A program made the position numbers and the translations under genes. From an uncultured Mucispirillum sp. (GTDB lineage: Bacteria; Chrysiogenota; Deferribacteres; Deferribacterales; Mucispirillaceae), in assembly GCA_910586745.1 (NCBI GenBank), contig CAJUJZ010000030.1, positions 1 to 18,642 of the forward strand: a DNA stretch of 18,642 nt, given 5' to 3'. The notes under the pieces are model-generated. The model was not told the origin of the DNA, searched no databases, and was given only the letters and a program-made list of their open reading frames with translations. This document shows, in pieces, positions 1 to 7,287 of the stretch (the stretch's first letter is position 1; each line of letters opens with the position of its first letter).

Positions 1-88
1 AATAATTTTACATTTTATATTTTATACTATTGAAAAGCAAGATAATATATGATAATCTAAAATATTGATAAAAAATAAGAGGTGAATT

Positions 89-1222
89 ATGAGCAGGCAG
101 ATTCCGTTTGCAGATTTAAAATCACAATATAATGCTTATAAAGCAGAATTAGATAAAGCAGTTCTTGATGTTATGGGCTCATCTATGTATATCATGGGGC
201 CTGAAGTGGAAAAATTAGAAAAAAACTTAGAAGATTATGTTGGAGTTCGCCATGCATTAAGTGTTTCTTCTGGCACAGATGCTCTTTTACTTGCTCTTAT
301 GGCTTATGACATAAAAGCAGGCGATGAAGTTATCACTACACCATTTACATTTATTGCAACAGCAGAAGTTATTGCATTAGTTGGTGCAAAACCTGTTTTT
401 GCAGATATTGATGAAAAAACATATAATCTTGATGTGGAAAAAGTAAAACCACTTATTAATGAAAAAACAAAAGCCATTATTCCTGTATCATTATACGGGC
501 TTCCTGCTGATATGGATAAATTTGCTGAACTTGTAAAAGGCACTAATATTAAACTTATAGAAGATGCCTGCCAAAGCTTTGGTGCTATAGATAACGGCAA
601 ATACAGCTGCAACTATAATAGTTTAGGATGCACAAGTTTCTTCCCATCTAAACCACTTGGCTGCTATGGTGATGGCGGTGCGGTATTTACTAATGATGAT
701 AAAGAAGCAGAAATAATTACAAGCCTTAGAAACCATGGTCAGATTGCAAGATATAAACATAAATATATTGGTATAAACGGCAGGCTTGATGCTATGCAGG
801 CAGCTATCCTTAATGTTAAACTTACACATTTTAAAGAAGAAATTGCAACAAGAGTAAAAATAGGCAATGATTACACTGCAAAAATTAAAACAGCTTATCG
901 AGGTGATGCATCAGATATCATCACTCCATATATACCTGATGGTAAAGTCAGTGTATATGCTCAGTATTCTATTAGAGTAAAAAACAGAGAAGAAGTTGCT
1001 AAAAAACTCAATGAACATGGTATTCCTACAGCGATTCACTACCCTATTCCTTTACATATGCAGGAATGTTATGCAGGCTGCGGATTTAAAGAAGGGGATT
1101 TACCAGTAAGCGAAAAAGTTTCAAAAGAAATTATGAGCCTTCCTATGAGTGCATTTTTAAAAGCTGATGATCAGGATTATATTGTAGAGGTTTTATGCAA
1201 AGCAGTTCAAGAGACAAAATAA
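89..1222 (+). CDS. wbpE: WbpE/WlbC-type UDP-sugar aminotransferase (DegT/DnrJ/EryC1/StrS family)
   Basis: PLP-dependent aminotransferase of 377 aa, the usual family length. Seen: cofactor-binding GTDAL at 62-66, EDA at 158-160 whose Asp contacts the PLP pyridine nitrogen in this family, the Schiff-base lysine K188 within SFFPSKPLGCYGDGGA (183-198), and NGRLDAMQAA at 230-239. The 183-198 block and SVYAQYS at 288-294 closely resemble what I recall of Pseudomonas WbpE and Bordetella WlbC. Those enzymes transfer an amino group from glutamate to UDP-2-acetamido-3-oxo-glucuronate on the way to 2,3-diacetamido sugars of O-antigen. The ATG at 89 follows AGAGGTG with good spacing. A weak possible promoter is TTGAAA at 30-35 with GATAAT at 51-56 (15-bp spacer). 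Partner genes (dehydrogenase, acetyltransferase) are not in the window. Family is near certain; the exact substrate is inferred. Confidence 0.9.
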   Translation: MSRQIPFADLKSQYNAYKAELDKAVLDVMGSSMYIMGPEVEKLEKNLEDYVGVRHALSVSSGTDALLLALMAYDIKAGDEVITTPFTFIATAEVIALVGAKPVFADIDEKTYNLDVEKVKPLINEKTKAIIPVSLYGLPADMDKFAELVKGTNIKLIEDACQSFGAIDNGKYSCNYNSLGCTSFFPSKPLGCYGDGGAVFTNDDKEAEIITSLRNHGQIARYKHKYIGINGRLDAMQAAILNVKLTHFKEEIATRVKIGNDYTAKIKTAYRGDASDIITPYIPDGKVSVYAQYSIRVKNREEVAKKLNEHGIPTAIHYPIPLHMQECYAGCGFKEGDLPVSEKVSKEIMSLPMSAFLKADDQDYIVEVLCKAVQETK

Positions 1223-1341
1223 TATAATACAATTTATTTTATAAATTTGTAAAATATATGAAACAACCTAATGATATACTATCAAAGTATTTGTAATGAT
1301 AGAATATGAAATAAAAAGTATATATTATCAAAGGGGGTATT

Positions 1342-1851
1342 ATGAAATTAACTTATATTATTATTTTTTCTTTATTTGCAGTTATGCTGACAGGCTGCTC
1401 TGACTGTGAAAGTGATTATGATGAAGTTGGTGTAACTATCAATGATTTTGCATTTAGAACAGGTATTAAAAGCGAAATTTCCCAAGCATGTGTTAGCACT
1501 CATAAAAATACAAACTGTATTACAGCAGCAAACAACAATGTCAGCCAATATTATGGAATAAATTTAGGATTTGTAGTTCAGTGCAATAATGGCAAGTATA
1601 GGTTTGATTTACAAGAAACTATTCATACATATTATCCTATGGAAAAATATAAAGAAAAAGATGACCCATTTGAAAAATGCTATGATTATTATGTATATGA
1701 TTTCTTTTCTAATTTTCATAAAAGTGAAACTCCGCTTGAAATAAAATCTATTCAAGTAGATGAAATAAATGATAACATTTGGTATATATCAATTGGCGGA
1801 ACATGCTATCAATGGGATGTTACAAATTCAAACTTTGCAGTAACAAAATAG
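1342..1851 (+). CDS. Unrecognised lipoprotein, 169 aa
   Basis: Not recognised as a named family. The N-terminus is a typical lipoprotein signal: MKLT, a hydrophobic stretch at 4-15 and the lipobox LTGC at 16-19, so Cys19 would be lipidated and the protein anchored to a membrane. The mature part is rich in Tyr, Asp and Asn and carries six further cysteines (22, 50, 59, 81, 113, 155), an even number that could form disulfides in the periplasm. No membrane segment follows the signal. The ATG is preceded by AAAGGGGG at a normal distance, a strong ribosome binding site. It stands alone: 119 bp after the aminotransferase, and a clear terminator follows 9 bp after its stop. It is probably a monocistronic envelope protein of unknown role. 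Confidence 0.8.
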   Translation: MKLTYIIIFSLFAVMLTGCSDCESDYDEVGVTINDFAFRTGIKSEISQACVSTHKNTNCITAANNNVSQYYGINLGFVVQCNNGKYRFDLQETIHTYYPMEKYKEKDDPFEKCYDYYVYDFFSNFHKSETPLEIKSIQVDEINDNIWYISIGGTCYQWDVTNSNFAVTK

Positions 1852-1859
1852 ATAACTAA

Positions 1860-1893
1860 TAAGGCGGTAAATTTCACCGCCTTATAATTTTTT
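1860..1893 (+). terminator. Intrinsic terminator of the lipoprotein gene
   Basis: A perfect 9-bp stem, TAAGGCGGT (1860-1868) with ACCGCCTTA (1876-1884), closes a 7-base loop. It is followed by AUAA and six Ts at 1888-1893. It begins 9 bases after the lipoprotein stop codon. Confidence 0.85.
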
Positions 1894-1965
1894 AAAATAC
1901 TTTTTCACAATATACTAATCAAAAAATAATCAGAGACATTTTATATAAAATAAATTAAATAATAA

Positions 1966-1995
1966 TAGATTCTTCGCTTCCCTCAAAATAGACAG
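1966..1995 (-). repeat. Degenerate interspersed-repeat-like motif
   Basis: Read on the minus strand this is CTGTCTATTTTGAGGGAAGC followed by GAAGAATCTA. It resembles the short motif TGTCATTCTGAGCGAAGCGA (then AGAATC) that I recall as an abundant intergenic repeat in many bacterial genomes, with several differences. Only one copy is present in this window, so the assignment rests on recalled resemblance. Confidence 0.3.
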
Positions 1996-2020
1996 TAAAA
2001 TTTTAAATATTTTATACAGA

Positions 2021-2122
2021 TTAAAAATGATGTCTCAATGAGAAGATTTCTAGTACATACCCATTTTTTTAATGTACTATTGCTCACTTATTTGATATAG
2101 AACAATAAATCATCATTTTTAA
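2021..2122. repeat. Nested inverted repeats, about 100 bp
   Basis: A perfect 12-bp inverted repeat, TTAAAAATGATG (2021-2032) and CATCATTTTTAA (2111-2122), encloses a second 8-bp perfect one, TAGTACAT (2051-2058) and ATGTACTA (2072-2079). A short TCTCA-A-TGAGA palindrome also lies just inside the left arm. It could fold as one branched hairpin or be a small non-autonomous element. No flanking target duplication was identified. Confidence 0.45.
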
Positions 2123-2499
2123 ACTATTAATGTTTTCAATTTAAAGTGTAAGTTATTAAATATATATTTCTTATACATACTTATTAAACTATCACAACCC
2201 TCACATATCTCAAAAACAATCTTTTCATTATTTTATTTCTTATACTCCAATTCTCTATCACTCAAAACTTTCAGCCCGCAAATCGTTCCAAAAAAACAGC
2301 TCATAAGAAATAAATTGCAAAGATAATAAAATAACAAGGGAACTCTTTCTAAAAACAGTATATAAACTATTAATATTTTAAATTTAATGATTAATATAAA
2401 AAATGGTGGGGGTGGAAAATAACCAAGAATATTAAAACAATCAAAGAAACTTAATAGCAGATAATTTTTATATGTATAACTGTTTAAAATATTAATAGA
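2119..2499 (-). pseudogene. Possible decayed membrane-protein reading frame
   Basis: On the minus strand one frame is open for 88 codons (2499 down to 2236), has a single TAA at 2233-2235, then stays open another 37 codons to a TAA at 2119-2121. In DNA this AT-rich about one codon in eleven would be a stop by chance, though T-rich composition of this strand lowers that. The first part is strongly hydrophobic (Phe, Leu, Ile, Tyr) with a run of four prolines. The later part is more polar (LSDRELEYKK just before the TAA). The only in-frame ATG is at 2304, leaving 23 codons, with no convincing ribosome site. It is not recognised and may be a remnant or chance. Confidence 0.2.
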
Positions 2500-2685
2500 C
2501 TAATAAAGTATGTATCCTTTATATTCTTTGATTTATTCAAAATAGATATAACGGACTTACCAAAAATCTTAGACAAAAGTTATTTTGAGCCTGATTTAAC
2601 AGGTGAAAAATCTAAATTATATATATTACAGCAGTGCATTATAATATTTAAATTATCTCATTTTTATATACTTCGCTATGTTTAA
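2488..2685 (+). pseudogene. Possible gene fragment, 65 codons, no start
   Basis: A plus-strand frame is open from 2488 to a TAA at 2683-2685, with an in-frame TAA directly before it at 2485-2487 and no ATG or GTG start. The middle part (about codons 20-50) has a protein-like mix of charged and hydrophobic residues, including DLPKILDKSYFEPDLTGEKS, unlike most six-frame noise in this region. The family was not identified. It could be the inside of a gene that has lost its front end. Confidence 0.2.
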
Positions 2686-2847
2686 AGTTCAGTATTATAT
2701 TATTTATTTTAAACTCTCTTGCTGTCTTTATTATATGAATTAGTCTAATTTTTTGGATAAGTCCATAATAAATAATATATTTACTATTTAATTTTTTGAT
2801 TATTATAAGCTGATTTAATATATAAAAAATGATTAGATAGAAATGAG

Positions 2848-2989
2848 GGGGTGAGCAGTACATGCGCGTATACACTCACACCCCAGCATTTCATATGCGA
2901 ATCAAAGCCCGACTATGAGTTGTTTCTCTTTTGCGGAAAATGCTTTGAAATCCATTAGGACCAGCCGGAGCGAATGGCTTATCCTAATG
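2848..2989. ncRNA. Structured GC-richer island downstream of flgE
   Basis: Three hairpins lie in a row. H1 is at 2848-2884: GGGG/CCCC and TGAG/CTCA separated by a 2-base bulge. H2 is at 2885-2944: AGCATTT/AAATGCT with a long loop. H3 is at 2953-2989: CATTAGGA/TCCTAATG, then a 2x2 internal loop, then AGCC/GGCT. The stretch is clearly more GC-rich than its surroundings and starts 25 bases past the flgE stop. No stem is followed by a T-run on either strand, so it is not a textbook terminator. It could be a structured flgE 3' UTR, an independent small RNA on either strand, or a mobile-element end. It was not matched to tRNA, SRP or 6S RNA. Confidence 0.3.
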
Positions 2990-3013
2990 AAAAATTTTAA
3001 TCAACTATCTATC

Positions 3014-6000
3014 TTAACGCTTCATGTTAAGTAACTCTTGAATCATCTCATCGGAGGTAGAGATAACTTTAGAGTTTGATTGATATGCTCTTTGAGTTGT
3101 TATCATATTTACAAGTTCTGTTGATAAATCAACATTTGAATTTTCAAGCATAGATGCTGCGATTTCACCTCTGCCACCTGTGATAGGCTCGCCTATTGTT
3201 GCCTGACCAGATGCACCTGTTGCCTGAAACATAGTATCACCCACTTTTTCCAAACCTCTTTCGTTTACGAAAGTTGCCAGAGCAATTTGACCTAATACTC
3301 GTGTCTGACCATTTGTATATGTTCCGATAATCTCACCTGCAGGGTTAAACATTCTTTCTTTAAGGTCGCCAACAGTATAACCATCTGTTGATGCTCTTGT
3401 AATGCCGCCACCATTTGCAGCTATTGATAATCCATCGTTTTCACCTGCTGTTCCTAAGTTTAAGGCTATTGGGTCAATAATATTTGTCCCATTTGCAGCA
3501 GAGAACCTAAGTGTAGGGTTGGATATTACTTTTGATGGAGTAGTAAATCTGTCATACATATGGCTTAAAGTTCCATCAGCATTAAACCTTATAATAAGTT
3601 CATTTTGGCTTGCTCCATTAATTGCAACATCATTTAATGGGTCGTCTGTCTCTATTTCCATTCTCCATTCATTTAATTCTTCATTCCATAAGCTGTATGT
3701 AAAATTAATATTATGCTTATTGCCCTGTTCATCATATATTTCCATAGTTCTATAAGCTATACCGCCAGTTGCTGCAGTTGCTGTGCCCTGCATAGTGTTA
3801 TTAAAAATCATATTAGATGTTTCAGAACCGCCTGTTGCAGTAATAGTTAAATAATCAAGATTATTTCTTTTACCTTTTTCTCCAACTACTTTGATAACCC
3901 CATTTTCTATTGTAACATTATCAAAAGTATTATGGCCGCCATTTAAATCTACAAATTTTTCAATAGCAAGCATATAATCTGCAAGTGAACTTGTAGCACC
4001 TATTGAAAAGTAGCCATTATTAGTAATTTGCTCATTATTGATACTTCCTTTAATTTCCAGTGTAGATTGGTTTTCTACAAAGTTCATATAGTTACCATTT
4101 TCATCAAAAAGGTTCATCATCAATGTTGTTTCATCAGCAGTTGTTAAAAACTGTTTAGAAGTAAATGATTTACCTATACCCAATGTGCCAGTAACATTTC
4201 CTTCAAACATATTTTCATTAAAGATTTCACCTTTATTTGCTTTTGTAATATCAAGACCTGTAATATTATCTACAATATTTGATTCACCATCTATAGTATA
4301 ACCTTGGTCTGAAATAGTCTGCCCTACTAAACCATTTGATAACATTTCCTGTAAAAATGGAGTTTTAGCAGTAGTTTCTATTCTTGTAAAAGCTATAGTT
4401 TGACCACCTGCAGCGGTTACTGTAAACTCATTAGTTGCTTGATTATATGCAACTGTTGCACCTGTAAAATTACCACCTGCAGCATTAATTGCAGTTTGTA
4501 ATGCTGTTGCTAGTGTTGCAGAACTTGAAAACGATGCAGTTGCAGGAGGAGTAACAGCAGTTCCACCTGTATTGTATTCTAAAATAATAGGGTTTGTCAT
4601 ACCTTGAATTCTGAATATAAGATTTTCTTTATTCTGCATGTGAAGTTTATCTGTAGACATATCAACAAGTGTATTGTCATCTGTATCTTCAAAATTATAA
4701 ACTATTCTGCCTTTACCAGCTATTGCATCAATATCAACAGTAGACACTGCATCATTTAACTGTTTAGGTGTAACAACATTATTTGCACCATAAGTATTTA
4801 ATGAGTTATCAAAAATCATTTTTAAATAAGTATTAGGCTGAGCAGTGCTGCCTATCGCCTGATGCAGAGTGCTTTCCCCAAATGATATTGAATGGCTTGC
4901 ACCTGTTACTGAAAAGCTTAATCTGTTGCCATCAAGTCCAAAAGATACTTTTGTAGTAAGATTAGGAACACCAGAATTTTGCAATGCATTATTAACTTCA
5001 TCTGTTATTAATCTGCCTAATTCCTGAATAGTATGGAATTGGTTTCTAATAGTAGGATTTACAGTTTCAGTATATGTAAAAGGCCCTATTTGTAAAGTTG
5101 CTATTGCAGAATTTGTTACAGGGTCATAAACTGTAATATCATTAAATGATATTCCTTCACCTTCTTCTAATCCAAAATCATTTTCCAAAAATTCAGCACT
5201 GAAACCACCCGGCACAACTCCACCATTGATAGAATTTGTAATTCTATCTGTTAACTGTTCAACAGAAGTAAAATCTTCTTTATATATTACTTCTTTTTGA
5301 TAAGTTAATTCAGAAGAATATTCTGTTTTACCTGCATTATATGTAGTCGCAAGTGGAGAAAGAAGTGCAGCCAATTTAGATGAACCGCTGATGCCATTAA
5401 TTTCAAACTGATGACCATAGTTTGCCTCAATAGCAAATTTACCATCTTTAAAAGTCATTGTTGCAATTGGAGTTCCTGCTGTGTTAGTAGCTGTATCAAC
5501 ATGTTCTTTTGTTGCTTGAGCAAAAATATTGTTTACTTCCTGCAGAAAATCCTCAATTGTAGTATATTTACCATCATTTAAAGAGCCGCCACCAAGAGAA
5601 TTATAGTTTAAAGAATAAGATGAACCATTAATTCTAAAAGTAACATTACCATTAAGCTCACTAACTCCTAACGATGTGCCATTTTTATCAGATAACTGGC
5701 TCATTGGAGTATAAAGAGACGGATTTGCAGAAATTCTTACTTTTTCCCCATCTGCTAAATCCATAGCAGCACCACCAGAACTAAGCATTGTATTAATATC
5801 CTGTTTAGCAGAAGCTTGAGTTAAAAGTTTGCCATAAGTTACTGTTGAAGCTGTTGCAATAGTATTTAATGCACCTGACATATTAATTTCTGTTGATGCT
5901 TTTGGTTTCATCACCTGATAATTTGTTCCTAAAACAATATCACCCACACCCACCTGCTTGTTTAATTCACCAGTATCTGGGTTAGACATCCACCCTTGAA

Positions 6001-6406
6001 CCCTGTAACCTGATGGGGTTGTTAATGTATTAGTATTATCAAAGTTAAAGTCACCAGCTCTTGTATAAAAGTTTTCATTTACACCTTCACCACGGACTAC
6101 AAAAAAACCAGCTCCCTGAATTGCTAAATCTGTTGTGCTGTTAGTAGATTTTAACACACCAGAAGTAAATATATTATCTACTGCTGCTAAATAAACACCA
6201 TTACCAACTTGACGAGGGTTAATACCACCTCTTGAATCAGTTGGAGTTTTACCTCCAATTAATGTTTGGCTCATCAAGTCCTGAAATACAGCACGACCCA
6301 TTTTGAAACCTATTGTATTTACATTTGCAATGTTGTTACCTAAAACATCCATAGCTTTTTGATTTCCATCCAATCCACTTACTGCATTATACATTGACCT
6401 TAACAT
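3014..6406 (-). CDS. flgE: Flagellar hook protein FlgE, very large form
   Basis: Subunit of the flagellar hook, exported through the flagellar secretion system and polymerised under the FlgD cap. The N-terminal rod/hook domain is at 5-35 (AVSGLDGNQKAMDVLGNNIA), the DLAIQGAGFFVV block at 93-104, and the C-terminal coiled-coil domain at about 1085-1128 (STELVNMITTQRAYQSNSKV). At 1130 aa it is far longer than the E. coli protein (about 400 aa) and longer than the 700-870 aa forms of Helicobacter and Campylobacter. The extra mass is inserted between conserved ends. It contains several helix-then-strand units resembling flagellin/hook IN motifs (about 255-336, 459-510, 628-674, 806-856). There are no cysteines. 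ATG at 6406 follows a strong GGAGGT. It is the last gene of fliK-flgD-flgE, 86 bp after flgD. Confidence 0.95.
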   Translation of the reverse strand: MLRSMYNAVSGLDGNQKAMDVLGNNIANVNTIGFKMGRAVFQDLMSQTLIGGKTPTDSRGGINPRQVGNGVYLAAVDNIFTSGVLKSTNSTTDLAIQGAGFFVVRGEGVNENFYTRAGDFNFDNTNTLTTPSGYRVQGWMSNPDTGELNKQVGVGDIVLGTNYQVMKPKASTEINMSGALNTIATASTVTYGKLLTQASAKQDINTMLSSGGAAMDLADGEKVRISANPSLYTPMSQLSDKNGTSLGVSELNGNVTFRINGSSYSLNYNSLGGGSLNDGKYTTIEDFLQEVNNIFAQATKEHVDTATNTAGTPIATMTFKDGKFAIEANYGHQFEINGISGSSKLAALLSPLATTYNAGKTEYSSELTYQKEVIYKEDFTSVEQLTDRITNSINGGVVPGGFSAEFLENDFGLEEGEGISFNDITVYDPVTNSAIATLQIGPFTYTETVNPTIRNQFHTIQELGRLITDEVNNALQNSGVPNLTTKVSFGLDGNRLSFSVTGASHSISFGESTLHQAIGSTAQPNTYLKMIFDNSLNTYGANNVVTPKQLNDAVSTVDIDAIAGKGRIVYNFEDTDDNTLVDMSTDKLHMQNKENLIFRIQGMTNPIILEYNTGGTAVTPPATASFSSSATLATALQTAINAAGGNFTGATVAYNQATNEFTVTAAGGQTIAFTRIETTAKTPFLQEMLSNGLVGQTISDQGYTIDGESNIVDNITGLDITKANKGEIFNENMFEGNVTGTLGIGKSFTSKQFLTTADETTLMMNLFDENGNYMNFVENQSTLEIKGSINNEQITNNGYFSIGATSSLADYMLAIEKFVDLNGGHNTFDNVTIENGVIKVVGEKGKRNNLDYLTITATGGSETSNMIFNNTMQGTATAATGGIAYRTMEIYDEQGNKHNINFTYSLWNEELNEWRMEIETDDPLNDVAINGASQNELIIRFNADGTLSHMYDRFTTPSKVISNPTLRFSAANGTNIIDPIALNLGTAGENDGLSIAANGGGITRASTDGYTVGDLKERMFNPAGEIIGTYTNGQTRVLGQIALATFVNERGLEKVGDTMFQATGASGQATIGEPITGGRGEIAASMLENSNVDLSTELVNMITTQRAYQSNSKVISTSDEMIQELLNMKR

Positions 6407-6427
6407 AAAAGCACCTCCGAATGCCTG

Positions 6428-6463
6428 ACAGATAAATTTGACGCTCCATTCAAACTTATCTGT
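6428..6463 (-). promoter_or_regulatory. Stem-loop between flgD and flgE
   Basis: On the minus strand ACAGATAAGTTTG pairs with CAAATTTATCTGT over 13 positions with one G-U pair, around a 10-base loop AATGGAGCGT. It ends about 8 bases before the flgE GGAGGT. No T-run follows, so it is unlikely to terminate. It may set differential stability of the flgE message or affect flgE translation. Confidence 0.5.
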
Positions 6464-6492
6464 ATACTTAACTTTATTATTTATTTTTTTAA

Positions 6493-7272
6493 TTAATTTG
6501 TTTTCTTATCTTTATCACTGCCAGCAGAGTCGCCATTTGATGAATCATTATTATTTTCACCAGAAGAACCTGGCTCCCTAACAGAGTAAACATATTCACT
6601 AGATACAACACCCTCACCAATATCAAAGTAAAGCACTCCATTTGACATTTTAACACCTTTAACAACACCTGTGCCGTATTCCTGAACAGCCACTTTTTCA
6701 CCAGCTGAATTAAAAGCTTCCACTTCAAAGTAATAAGTGCCGTCTGGAACTTCAACACCACCAACACCTGTGCCGTCCCAGTGGATAGTATTCTGTCCTG
6801 ATGTTAAGTTTTTATCTGGTTTCACAATAGCAACACATGCACCCTCTTCATTATAAATATTGATTTGAGTTTTTTCTGATAATGCGTCACCCTCAAGATA
6901 GAAAGAAATATTTTTCAAGCTGTCGCCACCAACTGTTACAGTATTAGTTTGATATTCAATTTCTTTACCAATAAAACCAGCACCAGCTGTTAGTGAACTA
7001 TTGTTATAAGCCTGCATACTTAACAACTCAAGCATTTTTTCTAAACTTGAATTCATACTTGTCATCTCATTTAATTGAGAAAATGCTGTTGTTTGACTCA
7101 TAAATTCAGCTTGGTCAGTTGGGTTTAAAGGGTCCTGATTCTGCAACTGAGTAACAAGCAGTTTTAAAAAATCCTGTTGGTCAAGCTCAGATTTACCTAC
7201 ACCCTTATCTGTTTTATTCTTCTGCTGATTAATTGTTGTTGGCTCCATTTGCCCGAATAAATGTGGTTGCAT
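6493..7272 (-). CDS. flgD: Flagellar hook-capping protein FlgD
   Basis: Scaffold cap needed for FlgE subunits to assemble into the hook, later replaced by hook-associated proteins. The conserved N-terminal FlgD signature DFLKLLVTQLQNQDPLNPTD lies at 34-53, followed by QAEFMSQTTAFSQLNEM to about 70. The C-terminal half has the Ig-like FlgD domain, ending near GTYYFEVEAF (178-187), inside a tudor-like region to about 225. The last 25 residues are Ser/Asn/Asp/Lys-rich and look disordered. Length 259 aa is in the normal range. ATG at 7272 follows AAGAGGA at good spacing, and only 15 bp separate it from the fliK stop, which supports co-transcription and possibly translational coupling. Its role in hook assembly with the adjacent flgE is secure. 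Confidence 0.95.
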   Translation of the reverse strand: MQPHLFGQMEPTTINQQKNKTDKGVGKSELDQQDFLKLLVTQLQNQDPLNPTDQAEFMSQTTAFSQLNEMTSMNSSLEKMLELLSMQAYNNSSLTAGAGFIGKEIEYQTNTVTVGGDSLKNISFYLEGDALSEKTQINIYNEEGACVAIVKPDKNLTSGQNTIHWDGTGVGGVEVPDGTYYFEVEAFNSAGEKVAVQEYGTGVVKGVKMSNGVLYFDIGEGVVSSEYVYSVREPGSSGENNNDSSNGDSAGSDKDKKTN

Positions 7273-7287
7273 TTTTTTCCTCTTATC

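Larger units (their letters stand above)
1894..3013. other. Gene-poor, AT-rich region of 1.1 kb
   Basis: No intact gene with a start codon, ribosome site and family resemblance was found here. The region holds nested inverted repeats (2021-2122), a 16-bp inverted repeat pair (2367-2382 and 2483-2498), two long open frames without good starts (minus 2119-2499, plus 2488-2685) and a GC-richer island with three hairpins (2848-2989). It lies between a plus-strand terminator and the 3' end of flgE. It looks like decayed or accessory DNA rather than a promoter region, because flgE is transcribed toward it. Confidence 0.6.

Noticed and set aside
2276..2291. Second sigma-54-like motif on the minus strand (TTGGAACGATTTGCGG)
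   Set aside because: The GG-to-GC spacing is two bases too short for a -24/-12 promoter, and no gene starts downstream.
2648..2875. 75-codon minus-strand open frame
   Set aside because: It starts with GTG inside hairpin H1, has no ribosome site and no family resemblance, and is dominated by Ile, Lys, Asn and Tyr as expected from AT-rich noise.
3402..3755. Plus-strand open frames inside flgE, fliK, ribBA, the kinase and modA, and minus-strand frames inside the aminotransferase and met genes
   Set aside because: They are antisense shadows of well-supported genes, with no ribosome sites or family resemblance.
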